A stretch of DNA of 64,000 nucleotides from Cellulophaga sp. BC115SP (GCF_009905545.1 NZ_JAAALB010000003.1:1-64000), one strand, 5' to 3'; positions 27,636-36,368 are shown, numbered from the stretch's first letter. Translations and numbers: made by a program. The notes: a model not told the origin generated them from the sequence alone.

Positions 27636-28571
27636 ATGATACAACAAACAAGAAGAGATTTTCTCAAAAAATCCTCATTAGGATTAGCAGGGTTGGCCTT
27701 GTCATCAAATGACTGGCTAAATAGTGCTGCTAAACCTTTTTATGAAATATCACTAGCCGAATGGTCTTTGCATAAAACAATCTTTAGTGGCAAATTGAGT
27801 AATTTAGATTTTCCACAATTTGCTAAAAAAGAGTTTGGTTTAGAGATTGTTGAATATGTAAATCAATTTTTCCCTGATAAAGCAAAAGATAAAGCCTATC
27901 TCAAAGAATTAAGGACAAGATCTGTAGAATCAGGAATTCGCAATCACCTGATTATGATTGATGCCGAAGGCGAATTAGGTGAAGCTGATACTCAAAAACG
28001 TAAGCAAGCTGTCGAAAACCATTACAAATGGGTGGAGGCTGCGCAGTTTTTAGGTTGCCAAACCATTCGGGTAAATTCAAGAGGAGAGGGAGACCCTAAA
28101 GAAGTGGCTAAGCGATGTGTAGAAAGCTTGAGAACATTAAGCGAATTTGGAAAGGCTCATAATATCAATATCATCGTAGAAAACCACGGAGGATATTCTG
28201 CCAATGGTGCATGGTTGGCGGGTATTATGAAAGAGGTTGGAATGAAAAACTGCGGAACATTACCCGATTTTGGCAACTTCTGTTTAGAATGGAGTGGTGC
28301 AGAGTGGCATAGTCATTGCAAAACACAATATGACCCATACAAAGGTACCGCCGAAATGATGCCGTATGCTAAGGGAGTAAGTGCTAAAACCTTTAATTTT
28401 GATGCCAAAGGCAATGAGCCAACGATTGATTATATAAAAATGATGAATGTTATCAAGAAGTCAGGTTTTAGAGGCATTATCGGTATAGAGTATGAAGGAG
28501 AAACCCTAACCGAAATAGAAGGAATCAAAAAGACTATAGCATTACTGAAAAAAGCAACATCAGCCATATAA
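27636..28571 (+). CDS. TIM-barrel sugar phosphate isomerase/epimerase-like protein, Tat-exported
   Basis: A 311-residue protein with a twin-arginine type leader (TRRDFLKKSSLGLAGLALS, residues 5-23). An AP-endonuclease-2-like TIM barrel follows. Metal-site features include the IIVENHGGYSANG strand, the CGTLPDFGNFCLEW strand and the C-terminal GIIGIEYEGETLTEIEGI. Such proteins usually isomerise or epimerise ketoses or act on inositol-like polyols, but the substrate cannot be told. Exported forms are common in Bacteroidota. It is likely in one transcript with recQ and the GreA-like gene, ending at a shared terminator. Confidence 0.8.
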   Translation: MIQQTRRDFLKKSSLGLAGLALSSNDWLNSAAKPFYEISLAEWSLHKTIFSGKLSNLDFPQFAKKEFGLEIVEYVNQFFPDKAKDKAYLKELRTRSVESGIRNHLIMIDAEGELGEADTQKRKQAVENHYKWVEAAQFLGCQTIRVNSRGEGDPKEVAKRCVESLRTLSEFGKAHNINIIVENHGGYSANGAWLAGIMKEVGMKNCGTLPDFGNFCLEWSGAEWHSHCKTQYDPYKGTAEMMPYAKGVSAKTFNFDAKGNEPTIDYIKMMNVIKKSGFRGIIGIEYEGETLTEIEGIKKTIALLKKATSAI

Positions 28572-28610
28572 AAAAAGCCCTTGTGTCAGATTAACACAAG
28601 GGCTTTTTTT
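28570..28610. terminator. bidirectional terminator between convergent genes
   Basis: A 17-bp perfect stem (centre GCCCTTGTGT / ACACAAGGGC, flanked by A7 and T7) with a 7-base loop. It overlaps the last bases of both the sugar-isomerase gene and the DciA-like gene. Confidence 0.92.
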
Positions 28611-28935
28611 AAAGGAAAATCACTTCATTAACTAATTCAGCACCAATAGCTTGATTGATTAGCTGAAGAATCTTGTTTTTTGCCATTAACAACTCATTTC
28701 GCAAAGAGGCCGAATCCAGTTGAATATACAGTTTTGCTTCAGTAATATAAACCTTGGTTGTTCTCGCAGCAATAGGAGCTCCCATAATTTGCTCCCAGTG
28801 AGCAGCTACATAGGTTTCATCAAACTTTGTACGAAGTTTGTAAAACTCTAGCATATCTTCAATTGCTTCTTTGAGGGAGGAAGCGCTTGTTTTACGCTTC
28901 GCATTTTCTCGATTATATGAATAATATTGCGCCAT
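28609..28935 (-). CDS. DciA-like DUF721 protein
   Basis: 108 residues from Met at 28935 (MAQYYSYNRENAKRKT..). It has the DUF721 pattern: an N-terminal helix with SLKEAIEDMLEFYKL, then WEQIMGAPIAARTTKVYI and the core LYIQLDSASLRNELLMAKNKILQLIN. Proteins of this family (DciA) load the replicative helicase DnaB where no DnaC is present. The frame opens at 29001, but the promoter at 28956-28988 lies inside the extension, which supports 28935. Divergent from an unknown gene at 28994. Confidence 0.75.
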   Translation of the reverse strand: MAQYYSYNRENAKRKTSASSLKEAIEDMLEFYKLRTKFDETYVAAHWEQIMGAPIAARTTKVYITEAKLYIQLDSASLRNELLMAKNKILQLINQAIGAELVNEVIFL

Positions 28936-28955
28936 ATCTGTAAGGAATAAACACT

Positions 28956-28988
28956 CAAAGGTACAGCTAATAGCTGAAAAAAATACAA
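28956..28988 (-). promoter_or_regulatory. promoter of the DciA-like gene
   Basis: On the minus strand TTG (28988-28986), 22 bases, then TACCTTTG (28963-28956) fit the Bacteroidota consensus. It leaves a short leader of about 15 bases to the start at 28935. Confidence 0.55.
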
Positions 28989-28993
28989 TTCGC

Positions 28994-29401
28994 ATGAACA
29001 CATTATTGCTATATATTCAAGTACGAAAGAGTCCATTGGAGGTTCGCTACCAAAATCCATTGCACCAAATTATTTATCAAGAAGGCTGGTCTGCCAACTT
29101 TGTAACCTATGACATTGATAATTATTCTGAGAGTCTTATTTTGAATCAGTTAAAAGTTGCCATCAGTAATGCAGTAGAAATATTTGTATTAATAGATGCC
29201 GAACCAGAAGCTAACTTAGGGGGAGTCGGCAATATAGTATCGATTCTTGCTGATAAATCATCTAAGGTTCGGATCCGCCTAGAAGGAGGGCATACAATTC
29301 TTGAAAAATATCTGAGTGTTTTTTCTCATCAAAAGTCAGTAGTAAATACTCATGAAATACAGAAAATTGAAACAATCCTTGATAAGATTTACCCGAAATA
29401 A
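28994..29401 (+). CDS. hypothetical protein
   Basis: A 135-residue protein that I do not recognise. It is soluble in character, with alternating hydrophobic strands (LLLYIQV, FVTYDID, EIFVLIDAEP, VRIRLEGG) and intervening helices, suggesting a small alpha/beta fold. A run DAEPEANLGGVGNIVSIL is notable. The start at 28994 overlaps the extended frame of the divergent DciA-like gene, but not its preferred start. The gap to that start is 58 bases and carries the DciA promoter, so this gene is probably transcribed from a promoter in the same short interval. Confidence 0.55.
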   Translation: MNTLLLYIQVRKSPLEVRYQNPLHQIIYQEGWSANFVTYDIDNYSESLILNQLKVAISNAVEIFVLIDAEPEANLGGVGNIVSILADKSSKVRIRLEGGHTILEKYLSVFSHQKSVVNTHEIQKIETILDKIYPK

Positions 29402-29705
29402 GATATTGTTCAAAAGTTTATATATTTTCTTGTAAAAATCAAATTCTTCAAAAAGTACATCAAAAGTATTGAATAGAGCTTTAAAATATTACTATAATAC
29501 AATGTTTGTTGAATACGGACGAATTTCTTAAAAAAAACTTGACAATAGAGATATGAGAATTAAAAGAAATTTATGTTAGTTTTGTCATTACTAGAAAACA
29601 TAAAACAATCGAAATAATCTTTTGTCTTGAAACAGTTTTCTGTAGATTTATTTTAAAAAATCACCTAAAAATTGTTTTTTAACTTAAACCCAAATTACCA
29701 AACTA
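29402..29705. other. exbB upstream region
   Basis: AT-rich 304-base gap with no open frame. It contains a -7 candidate at 29577-29584, leading to a 120-base leader before exbB. Confidence 0.5.
29577..29584 (+). promoter_or_regulatory. candidate -7 element for the exbB cluster
   Basis: TAGTTTTG fits TAnnTTTG. No TTTG lies 19-21 bases upstream, so only the -7 is supported. It would drive the exbB-exbD-exbD-tonB genes. Confidence 0.4.
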
Positions 29706-30548
29706 ATGAGTACACAACAAGCAAAACCAGCTGCTCCAAAGCCAGCAGCACCAGCAAACAAAAAGTCAGGCGGTATTCCTGCGGGCGTAATCATTTTGAT
29801 TCTATTTGCTGTAGCACTTTCTCTTTACAAATTCGTAATGGGAGATCCTTCTCACTTTGAGAACAACAACCCAGACGGACACCCAATTCCAGGTGACTAT
29901 TTTGGTATCGTTTACAAAGGTGGTATCATCGTACCAGTTTTGATGACATGTTTCTTGATTTCATTGACTTTCTCTATCGAGCGTATCCTTACAATCGGTA
30001 AAGCAAAAGGTACTGGTGACATCAACGCTTTCGTTCGTAAAATCCAAGCTTCTTTGGACAAAGACGATGTTGAAGGTGCATTGAAAGAGTGTGACAAACA
30101 AAAAGGTTCAGTAGGTAACGTTACTTTAGCTGCTGTTAAAAAGTACAAGCAATTGTCTACAGACGGTTCTTTAGACAAAGAACAAAAATTGGCTGCATTG
30201 AGCAAAGAAGTTGAAGAAGCTACTTCATTGGAATTGCCAATTTTGGAGAAAAACCTTACTATCATCGCTACATTGGCGTCGGTATCTACCCTTATTGGTC
30301 TATTAGGTACTGTAATCGGTATGATCAAAGCGTTCTCGGCTTTGGGTAACTCAGGAGGTTCAACTGACTCTTCAGCTCTTGCAAACGGTATCTCTGAAGC
30401 CCTAGTAAACACTGCATTGGGTATCGGTACTTCAGCTGTATGTATCATCGGTTATAACTTCTTTACGTCTAAAATTGACGAATTGACATATAGCATTGAC
30501 GAAATCGGTTTGAGCGTTAACCAAAACTTCGCTTCTCACCACAGTTAG
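29706..30548 (+). CDS. exbB: MotA/TolQ/ExbB proton channel family protein
   Basis: A 280-residue membrane protein. An Ala/Pro/Lys-rich cytoplasmic N-terminal tail (residues 1-25) leads to a first transmembrane helix (GVIILILFAVALSLYKFV). A second follows with VLMTCFLISLTFSIERIL, then a long cytoplasmic helical region. The conserved ExbB channel helices are LTIIATLASVSTLIGLLGTVIGMIKAFSAL and ALVNTALGIGTSAVCIIGYNFF. It uses the proton gradient, with ExbD, to energise TonB. First gene of a seven-gene cluster of the same orientation. Confidence 0.92.
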   Translation: MSTQQAKPAAPKPAAPANKKSGGIPAGVIILILFAVALSLYKFVMGDPSHFENNNPDGHPIPGDYFGIVYKGGIIVPVLMTCFLISLTFSIERILTIGKAKGTGDINAFVRKIQASLDKDDVEGALKECDKQKGSVGNVTLAAVKKYKQLSTDGSLDKEQKLAALSKEVEEATSLELPILEKNLTIIATLASVSTLIGLLGTVIGMIKAFSALGNSGGSTDSSALANGISEALVNTALGIGTSAVCIIGYNFFTSKIDELTYSIDEIGLSVNQNFASHHS

Positions 30549-30652
30549 TAGTTTGAAAATTGGGCAATTTGAAAATCTGAAGAGTTTACTCTTCTGAATC
30601 CCAAGATTGTTTTCAAATATAAGTTTTCTCAAATTTTCAAATTAATAACATT

Positions 30653-31261
30653 ATGCCAAAGGTAAAAGCAAAAAGACAGAGTGTGTCTTTGGACATGACA
30701 GCGATGTGTGACGTGGCATTCTTGTTGCTCACATTCTTCATGTTGACGGCGAAATTCCGTCCTGAAGAAGCTGTTACCATTACGCCTCCTACGTCTATCT
30801 CTGAAAAGCCGCTTCCTTCTGAAAAAGGTGTTATTACCATTTCGGTTGCGCCAGATGGCAAGATTTTCATGGGTGTTGACGATAAGGAAGCACAACAGAT
30901 GATGTTGGAAAGAATGGCTAACCGCGTTGGTGTTCCTATCACGGCTACAATGCAGAAAAACTTTATGGCTTCTGAAATTGTAGGTTATCCAGCTGGAGCA
31001 CTGAAACAAGTATTAGAGGAAAAACCATCGGCTTGGAAAGCAAAAGGATACTACCAAGGTATTCCTTGCGACTCTGTAACCAATGAGCTTTTCTTGTGGG
31101 TAACGTATGCTAAATTAGCAAACCCTGCTCTACAAGTAGCTATCAAAGGTGATGGTAACTCAAATTACAAAGTTTTCAACCAGGTTGTAGGTACATTACA
31201 GTCACAAAACATCAACGTTTTCCAGTTGATTACAGGTCCTGAAAACAAACCAAGAAATTAA
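30653..31261 (+). CDS. exbD: ExbD/TolR biopolymer transport protein, first copy
   Basis: A 202-residue protein. A short cytoplasmic basic N terminus (KVKAKRQSVSLDMTAMCDVAFLLLTFFML) holds the single transmembrane helix with the conserved Asp of ExbD (MCDVAFLLL). A periplasmic TolR-like domain follows with VITISVAPDGKIFM. It should form the proton-conducting unit with ExbB. It is longer than typical ExbD (about 140), with an extra Lys/Trp-rich segment around residues 110-150. The gap after exbB (104 bases) carries an imperfect hairpin rich in TTTGAAAA. Confidence 0.9.
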   Translation: MPKVKAKRQSVSLDMTAMCDVAFLLLTFFMLTAKFRPEEAVTITPPTSISEKPLPSEKGVITISVAPDGKIFMGVDDKEAQQMMLERMANRVGVPITATMQKNFMASEIVGYPAGALKQVLEEKPSAWKAKGYYQGIPCDSVTNELFLWVTYAKLANPALQVAIKGDGNSNYKVFNQVVGTLQSQNINVFQLITGPENKPRN

Positions 31262-31285
31262 TTAAGTTGTACTCAGTAGTTTATT

Positions 31286-31312
31286 AACCCTGCCCTGCAT
31301 TGTGGGGTAGGG
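31286..31312 (+). repeat. intercistronic hairpin between the two exbD genes
   Basis: ACCCTGCCC and GGGGTAGGGT form a 9-10 pair stem with G-U pairs and a short loop. No T run follows, so it is more likely an mRNA stability or attenuation element than a terminator. Confidence 0.4.
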
Positions 31313-31377
31313 TACTCATAACCTTCGAAGCAACTAGATTGATATCCTATTAACAACATTAAAACTACTCAACGACT

Positions 31378-31893
31378 ATGGCAGAAATAGACCAGTCCGG
31401 TGGGGGTAAGAAAGGTGGTAAAAAGCGTAGTAAGAAAGCGTCTACCAAGATTGACATGACGCCAATGGTAGACTTAGGTTTCTTGCTTATCACATTCTTC
31501 ATGCTAACAACTACGTTGGCTAAGCCCGTGACAATGCAGCTTAGTATGCCTGATAAAACTGAGACAAAGGAAACATCTCCTGTAAAAGCATCGGAAACAC
31601 TTACGGTGTTGCCAGACGAAAATAAAGTTTACTATTATCAAGGTAAACCAGGTGATGCAGCAGCAGTTGTTCAAGTAACTGACTACTCAGATCAAGGTAT
31701 CAGACAAGTACTATTTAGATTAAAAAAGCAAATCGGACAAAACTTCACTATCGTTATCAAGGCTACCAAAGGTGCTAAGTATAAAAATATGGTGGATTTG
31801 CTCGATGAGTGTGCAATTACTGATAACAAGCGTTATGCTCTTCTTGAAATCACTCCTATTGATGAGGAAATGGTGAAGAAATCAGGAAAATAA
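31378..31893 (+). CDS. exbD: ExbD/TolR biopolymer transport protein, second copy
   Basis: A 171-residue protein with a Lys-rich tail (KKGGKKRSKKASTKIDMTPMVDLGFLLITFFMLTTTL). Its transmembrane helix carries the conserved Asp (MVDLGFLL). The periplasmic domain follows with TVLPDENKVYYYQGKPGD. Two unlike ExbD paralogues next to one ExbB is the standard arrangement in Bacteroidota, and the two probably form a heteromeric ExbD unit. It lies 116 bases after the first exbD. Confidence 0.92.
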   Translation: MAEIDQSGGGKKGGKKRSKKASTKIDMTPMVDLGFLLITFFMLTTTLAKPVTMQLSMPDKTETKETSPVKASETLTVLPDENKVYYYQGKPGDAAAVVQVTDYSDQGIRQVLFRLKKQIGQNFTIVIKATKGAKYKNMVDLLDECAITDNKRYALLEITPIDEEMVKKSGK

Positions 31894-32022
31894 TTAAGCA
31901 CACCAATGAAATTAAAATAAAACTAATAAAATAGTTGTAAAACTAAATAAATAGTTTTATCTTAGTTCTGTGGTTCTGAAAACAAAAAAAGAATTTCAAC
32001 AGAGTTAACAAAACGAGAAAAT

Positions 32023-32859
32023 ATGTCAAACGTAATTAGCCCTAACGCAACGCTTGACGACATAATTTTTAAGGATAAGAATAAGGAATACGGTGCTTAT
32101 TTTTTGAGAAAGAATTATCAAGCTGTCGTCAAGAGGTCAGTAATGATAGGTTCTGCTCTTTTCGCTGGTGCGCTTGCTCTACCGTTTATTATTAGCAGCT
32201 TGACTCCAAAAGACAATGAAAAGACAGAGGTGATTGCAGAGGTGATGAAAGTGGCCGAACCTCCGAAGAAATCGGATACGCCACCACCACCACCACCGCC
32301 ACCACCACCACCACCAAAAGATATTCCGAAAGTAACAACTACTAAGTTCTTACCTCCGGAAATCAAGCGTGATGAAGAGGTACAAAAGCCTGAGCCTCCA
32401 CCAGAGGTAGATAACATCAAAGGTAATACTGCAACAGAAAGCGTTAAAGGTAATACTGATGATATCGCTCCTCCAGTGGATCCAGATGCAAGACCTGCTA
32501 AAGAAGAAGCTCCAGTTGAGCCACCGAAACCAGTTGAAGAAGAAATCTTTACTGCGGTAGAACAAAATGCAGAATTCCCTGGTGGTATTCCTGCTTTTGC
32601 AAAATTCTTGCAGAAAAACCTTAAATACCCTGCCGCTGCACAACGTGCTAACGTTCAAGGTAAAGTTTACGTTCAGTTCGTTGTAAATACCGATGGTTCA
32701 ATCCAAGGTGTTGAAGTATTGAAATCAGTAGGTTTTGGTTGCGATGAAGAAGCTGTTCGCGTAATCAAAATGGTTCCTAAATGGAACCCTGGTAAGCAGT
32801 CTGGACGTCCAGTTCGTTCAAGATTTACAGTGCCTATCAACTTCGTTTTGTCGGAGTAG
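32023..32859 (+). CDS. tonB: energy transducer TonB
   Basis: A 278-residue protein. A short N-terminal tail (with the Bacteroidota motif LDDIIFKDKNKEYGAYFLRKNYQ) precedes one transmembrane helix (about 40-60). The periplasmic span starts with 12 consecutive prolines (residues 87-98) and continues Pro/Glu/Lys-rich. A C-terminal TonB domain (about 185-278) has EFPGGIPAFAKFLQKNLKYPAAAQRANVQGKVYVQFVV. It carries the ExbB-ExbD energy to outer-membrane receptors. A terminator closes the gene. Confidence 0.95.
   Translation: MSNVISPNATLDDIIFKDKNKEYGAYFLRKNYQAVVKRSVMIGSALFAGALALPFIISSLTPKDNEKTEVIAEVMKVAEPPKKSDTPPPPPPPPPPPPKDIPKVTTTKFLPPEIKRDEEVQKPEPPPEVDNIKGNTATESVKGNTDDIAPPVDPDARPAKEEAPVEPPKPVEEEIFTAVEQNAEFPGGIPAFAKFLQKNLKYPAAAQRANVQGKVYVQFVVNTDGSIQGVEVLKSVGFGCDEEAVRVIKMVPKWNPGKQSGRPVRSRFTVPINFVLSE
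32281..32316 (+). repeat. CCA-codon microsatellite encoding 12 prolines
   Basis: Eleven CCA codons and one CCG (32296-32298) code for Pro87-Pro98 of TonB. The repeat is prone to slip but stays in frame when gaining or losing whole codons. Confidence 0.9.
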
Positions 32860-32887
32860 TATGCATTACTATAGTCTTTATTAGTAT

Positions 32888-32921
32888 GAAACCTGTCAGG
32901 AAACTGGCAGGTTTCATTTTT
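32888..32921 (+). terminator. terminator after tonB
   Basis: GAAACCTGTCAG and CTGGCAGGTTTC form a 12-pair stem (one G-U) with the loop GAAA, followed by ATTTTT. It starts about 29 bases after the tonB stop and may separate the upstream cluster from the genes behind it. Confidence 0.85.
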
Positions 32922-32944
32922 AGAGGGACTTAAATTTTTGAAAG

Positions 32945-33226
32945 ATGCCAAAAAGAGATTCACAAAAGTATTATTCCATATCAGTAATTATTATTGCTGG
33001 ACTGATGTCTGTAGCCTATATAGGCATTGGAATTTTCTTAATCATTGTGCCAGATTCAGCATTTGCACAGGTGTTTTTTCCAAGTATAAAATGGTCTTAT
33101 GCTTGGGGAGCAATTCTTATCATCTATGGTTTGTATAGAGGATACAGAGCGATTGAAAAATATAAAGAAGATACCGAGGAAGAGAAAGAAGAGGATGAGT
33201 ATCGTTATTATGACAATAAGAAATGA
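32945..33226 (+). CDS. small two-helix membrane protein, unknown
   Basis: A 93-residue protein with two hydrophobic segments (about 12-36: VIIIAGLMSVAYIGIGIFLIIVP, and about 48-66: SYAWGAILIIYGLYRGY). Its C terminus is acidic and basic (EDTEEEKEEDEYRYYDNKK). I do not recognise a function. The same kind of gene often lies between tonB and pstS in Bacteroidota. It starts 86 bases after tonB, just behind the terminator, and the start MPKRDSQKYY fits the position. Confidence 0.65.
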   Translation: MPKRDSQKYYSISVIIIAGLMSVAYIGIGIFLIIVPDSAFAQVFFPSIKWSYAWGAILIIYGLYRGYRAIEKYKEDTEEEKEEDEYRYYDNKK

Positions 33227-33367
33227 TAAGGCTTATTGCTGATGCAGATAAGCATTGCTCATGACGAAGTAAAACTTTGTTAATGATAGTTAATAGAATT
33301 AGATTATTCAAAGAAAATATATAGACGCATCTAGGTGCTTCGTTAATATTATAAATCTCAAAAAGCA

Positions 33368-34330
33368 ATGAAAAAGTATATTAAGTTTGTTTCAGCTCTT
33401 GGTGTACTCGGTGCCTTAGTTTCTTCTTGTGGATACGTAGGCAACCACCCCAATGAAAATGCACCTACTGATACGCCTGCAAAAGGGGAAATAACGGTGG
33501 CAGTAGATGAGTCTTTTCAGAATATTTTGGATGCAGAAAAGTATGCTTTTGAGCAGGGTTATAAATATACCAAAATCAATGTAGTGTATAAGCCCGAAAC
33601 AGAAGCTATCAATATGATGCTAAATGATAAGGCTAGACTAGTAGTAGTAGCAAGAGAGTTGACGGAGAAAGAAAAGAAGGTTTTTGAAGATGACCGTACT
33701 GTGTATCGTAGCTACAAATTTGCAGGAGATGCTTTGGCTTTGATTACCAATAAAACAAACAAGGATACCTTGATTACAGTTAAAGACGTTGAAGCTCTAA
33801 TGAAAGGTAAGATCAAAAAATGGTCTGAATTTAGCAAAGGAGGGAATAGTCAAGAGGTAGTTTTAGTATTTGATAATTCTAACTCAAGTAATCTTACCTT
33901 TTTGATGGATAAGTTTGGTATTAGCAAAAAAGATAAAGTGCCTTTTTTTGCTATGAAGTCTAATAAAGAGGTCATAGCGTATGTGAAGTCTCATAAAAAT
34001 GCAATTGGCGTCATTGGTACCAACTGGATTAGCGATGGAGATGACCCTGCTTCGCTGGGTTTTATCAAGGATATCAATGTAATGTCGGTGACCGACAAAC
34101 CCAACCCAACAAAAGAGGATTACTATCAACCTTTTGGTTATAATCTAGCTTTAAAAAAGTACCCATTAACGCGTGTGATTAAGTGTATTTTGAAGGAGTC
34201 ACACATGGGACTCGGTACAGGTTTTATCAATTATATGTGTATGGATCAAGGTCAGTTGATTGTTTTGAAGGGAGGCTTACTACCATTAACAAGACCAATT
34301 CAAATTCGTACAGTAAAAATTGGAGAATAG
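33368..34330 (+). CDS. PstS-like phosphate ABC transporter substrate-binding lipoprotein
   Basis: A 320-residue protein. A signal peptide ends in a lipobox (LVSSCGYVG), so it is probably anchored through Cys21. The rest resembles the PBP-like domain of PstS: an early strand ITVAVDESFQNILDAE, then ALALITNKTNKDTLITVKDVEALMKGKI and the later NAIGVIGTNWIS segment. PstS binds phosphate for the Pst ABC transporter. No pstC, pstA or pstB lies in the window. The surrounding genes suggest a role tied to the TonB cluster instead, which is only an inference. Confidence 0.75.
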   Translation: MKKYIKFVSALGVLGALVSSCGYVGNHPNENAPTDTPAKGEITVAVDESFQNILDAEKYAFEQGYKYTKINVVYKPETEAINMMLNDKARLVVVARELTEKEKKVFEDDRTVYRSYKFAGDALALITNKTNKDTLITVKDVEALMKGKIKKWSEFSKGGNSQEVVLVFDNSNSSNLTFLMDKFGISKKDKVPFFAMKSNKEVIAYVKSHKNAIGVIGTNWISDGDDPASLGFIKDINVMSVTDKPNPTKEDYYQPFGYNLALKKYPLTRVIKCILKESHMGLGTGFINYMCMDQGQLIVLKGGLLPLTRPIQIRTVKIGE

Positions 34331-34437
34331 CGTCTTTGTATCAAAATGAACTATTATTCATTTGATTGACAATGAATTGCTAATGATTTTTTAAGACCTT
34401 TTTAATAAATCTTATATTCTAGTTATAAAGAATAAAA

Positions 34438-34473
34438 TTTTGCCTTTTTATTGGAAATTTTAATTTAATTTTG
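34438..34473 (+). promoter_or_regulatory. promoter of the TPR gene
   Basis: TTTG (34439-34442), 23 bases, then TAATTTTG (34466-34473) match the consensus boxes with a slightly long spacer. The start codon is about 132 bases downstream. Confidence 0.45.
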
Positions 34474-34604
34474 TCTTAGAAGTTCAAAAAGAAACAATAT
34501 AAAAATTGCTAAGTTATTCACTTGACTTTAGATCTTTTCATAAATACTAAATCAAATAAAATTATTTATTCATTAATCTTAATCCCAACTAACTAATTAC
34601 ACAA

Positions 34605-36311
34605 ATGAAAGTAAAGATGAAATCTCTGTTGGTGGCTGTTAGTTTACTGTTTGCAGGTGCTGCAAATGCGCAAACAGTACAGCAAGGTTTGTCGCAGTTG
34701 GATGGAGACCAGCCAAGTAAAGCGAAGGCGACTTTTGAGAGCTTGGTAGCGGCTGCTCCGACGGCAGAGAACCAATTCTATTTAGGTTATTATAATTTGC
34801 GTGTAGGCCATCTTGATGCTGCGAAAGCTGCTTTCGAAAAAGGTTTGACTATTGATGCTAAAAACCCACTAAATGCAGTTGGTTTGGTTGCTATCAAAGT
34901 TGCGAATCATAAAGTAGCTGAGGCAAAAGTTGATTTTGATAAAATCATTGCTGATACAAAATCAAAAAATGCAGATGTATTGTTCCGTATTGCTGAAGCT
35001 TATGTAATGTTCTATGACGTAAACAACGGCGAAGAAGCAAACAAAGGCAACAATGACCCAGCTGAAGCTATTCGTTTGATTGATATGATTCCTGAAAAAA
35101 CTAAAGTGAAGGAATTGACAGTTGATATGAATACAGTAAAAGGAGATGCATACCTTATCAAAAACGATGGTGGTCCAGCAGTATCTGCTTATGAGCAAGC
35201 TAACTTCAAAGAGAAAAGTGCTAAGTTATACACAAAAATTGGTGTAGTTTATCTTCGTGGTAAAAACTACCAATATACAGTAAATGCTTACCAAAGTGCT
35301 GTTGAAACTGACTCTAACTACGCACCAATTTACAAGCGTTTTGGTGAATACTATAATATCTTTAACCGTTACAAAGACGCTTCTAAATATTACAGAAAGT
35401 ATGTTAGCAAAGCTGAAGCTAGTCCAACGATTTTGTTGAGTACTGCTAAATTGTTGTTCTTGGCTAAAGACTATACTGGTTCAATGGAATTTACTAGTCA
35501 AGCTGAAGCAGGTGGTGCAAAAGACAATGATATCTACCGTATGAAAGGTTATTCATTCATCGAATTGAACAAATGCCAAGAAGGTATCAACAACCTTGAG
35601 CAAATGGTAAAAGCTGGTGTAAAACCTTACTACTTGGATAACGTATATTTTGCAAAAGGTTATCAATGTTTGAACAACGACTCATTAGCAGTTCACTATT
35701 TTGAACAAGCGGCTCCGTTAGATACTAACAACAACCACCACTTGTCAATCTACTCGATTCGTTACAAACAAAAGAGATATGCTCATGCTGCTGATGCTGC
35801 ATTCAAATCAATCGAATGGAAAGCAAAGAAGAAATTGCAAGCTACTTCTGGTGACTGGTATAACGCTGCTTTAGCATACTATTTTGCTGCTGCCTATACG
35901 CCAAAAACAGACTCAGTAAACCGTGTTTCTTTGGCAATGAAAGGTGATACTTCTTTTGCTAAAGCTATCGGAATCAATGCTAAATGGCCTCCATTCTATT
36001 TGTTCCGTGCACGTACAAATAACTTGATTGACTATAGTGGCGATAAGTGGTTGGCTGCACCATACTATGAGCAATATTTGACAGTAATTGACGCTCTTAA
36101 AGCAGAAAACTCAACTACTTACAAAGAGAAGAAAGACGATACTTACGAAGCGCTTCGTTATTTGTCAGGTTACTACTTGACAGTATCTAAAGACACCGTA
36201 AAAGCTGAAGATGCTATCAAAAAAGCACTTGCTATCAAACCTGAAGATCCAGATGGTTTGAAATCAATGTTGCCAGGTGCAACTCCTGCAACTCCAGCTC
36301 CTAAAAAATAA
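34605..36311 (+). CDS. secreted tetratricopeptide repeat protein
   Basis: A 568-residue protein with a signal peptide (ending ANAQ) and many TPR-like units. Examples are ENQFYLGYYNLRVGHLDAAKAAFEKGLTIDAKNP, KLYTKIGVVYLRGKNYQYTVNAYQSAVETDSNYAPIYKR and AVHYFEQAAPLDTNNNHHLS. It ends with a Pro/Thr/Ala-rich tail (ATPATPAPKK). It is probably periplasmic and may act as a scaffold. It belongs to the Bacteroidota-specific set of genes following exbD-tonB-pstS. A terminator follows the stop codon. The function is not known. Confidence 0.8.
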   Translation: MKVKMKSLLVAVSLLFAGAANAQTVQQGLSQLDGDQPSKAKATFESLVAAAPTAENQFYLGYYNLRVGHLDAAKAAFEKGLTIDAKNPLNAVGLVAIKVANHKVAEAKVDFDKIIADTKSKNADVLFRIAEAYVMFYDVNNGEEANKGNNDPAEAIRLIDMIPEKTKVKELTVDMNTVKGDAYLIKNDGGPAVSAYEQANFKEKSAKLYTKIGVVYLRGKNYQYTVNAYQSAVETDSNYAPIYKRFGEYYNIFNRYKDASKYYRKYVSKAEASPTILLSTAKLLFLAKDYTGSMEFTSQAEAGGAKDNDIYRMKGYSFIELNKCQEGINNLEQMVKAGVKPYYLDNVYFAKGYQCLNNDSLAVHYFEQAAPLDTNNNHHLSIYSIRYKQKRYAHAADAAFKSIEWKAKKKLQATSGDWYNAALAYYFAAAYTPKTDSVNRVSLAMKGDTSFAKAIGINAKWPPFYLFRARTNNLIDYSGDKWLAAPYYEQYLTVIDALKAENSTTYKEKKDDTYEALRYLSGYYLTVSKDTVKAEDAIKKALAIKPEDPDGLKSMLPGATPATPAPKK

Positions 36312-36331
36312 TTTTAGGTAAATTATTTAAA

Positions 36332-36368
36332 CGAAGCCCTGCCATTTGGTGGGGCTTTGTTAATTTTG
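36332..36368 (+). terminator. terminator of the TPR gene
   Basis: AAGCCCT and a right arm with GGGGCTT form a 7-8 pair stem with an internal loop, followed by TGTTAATTTT. It begins about 21 bases after the stop. Confidence 0.7.
36361..36368 (+). promoter_or_regulatory. candidate -7 element for the SDR gene
   Basis: TAATTTTG fits TAnnTTTG and lies 51 bases upstream of the SDR start codon. It overlaps the T run of the preceding terminator, so it may be coincidental. Confidence 0.3.

Noticed and set aside
29912-30448. 178-residue minus-strand frame over exbB
   Set aside because: Shadow frame of exbB; its residues mirror the conserved channel helices on the other strand.
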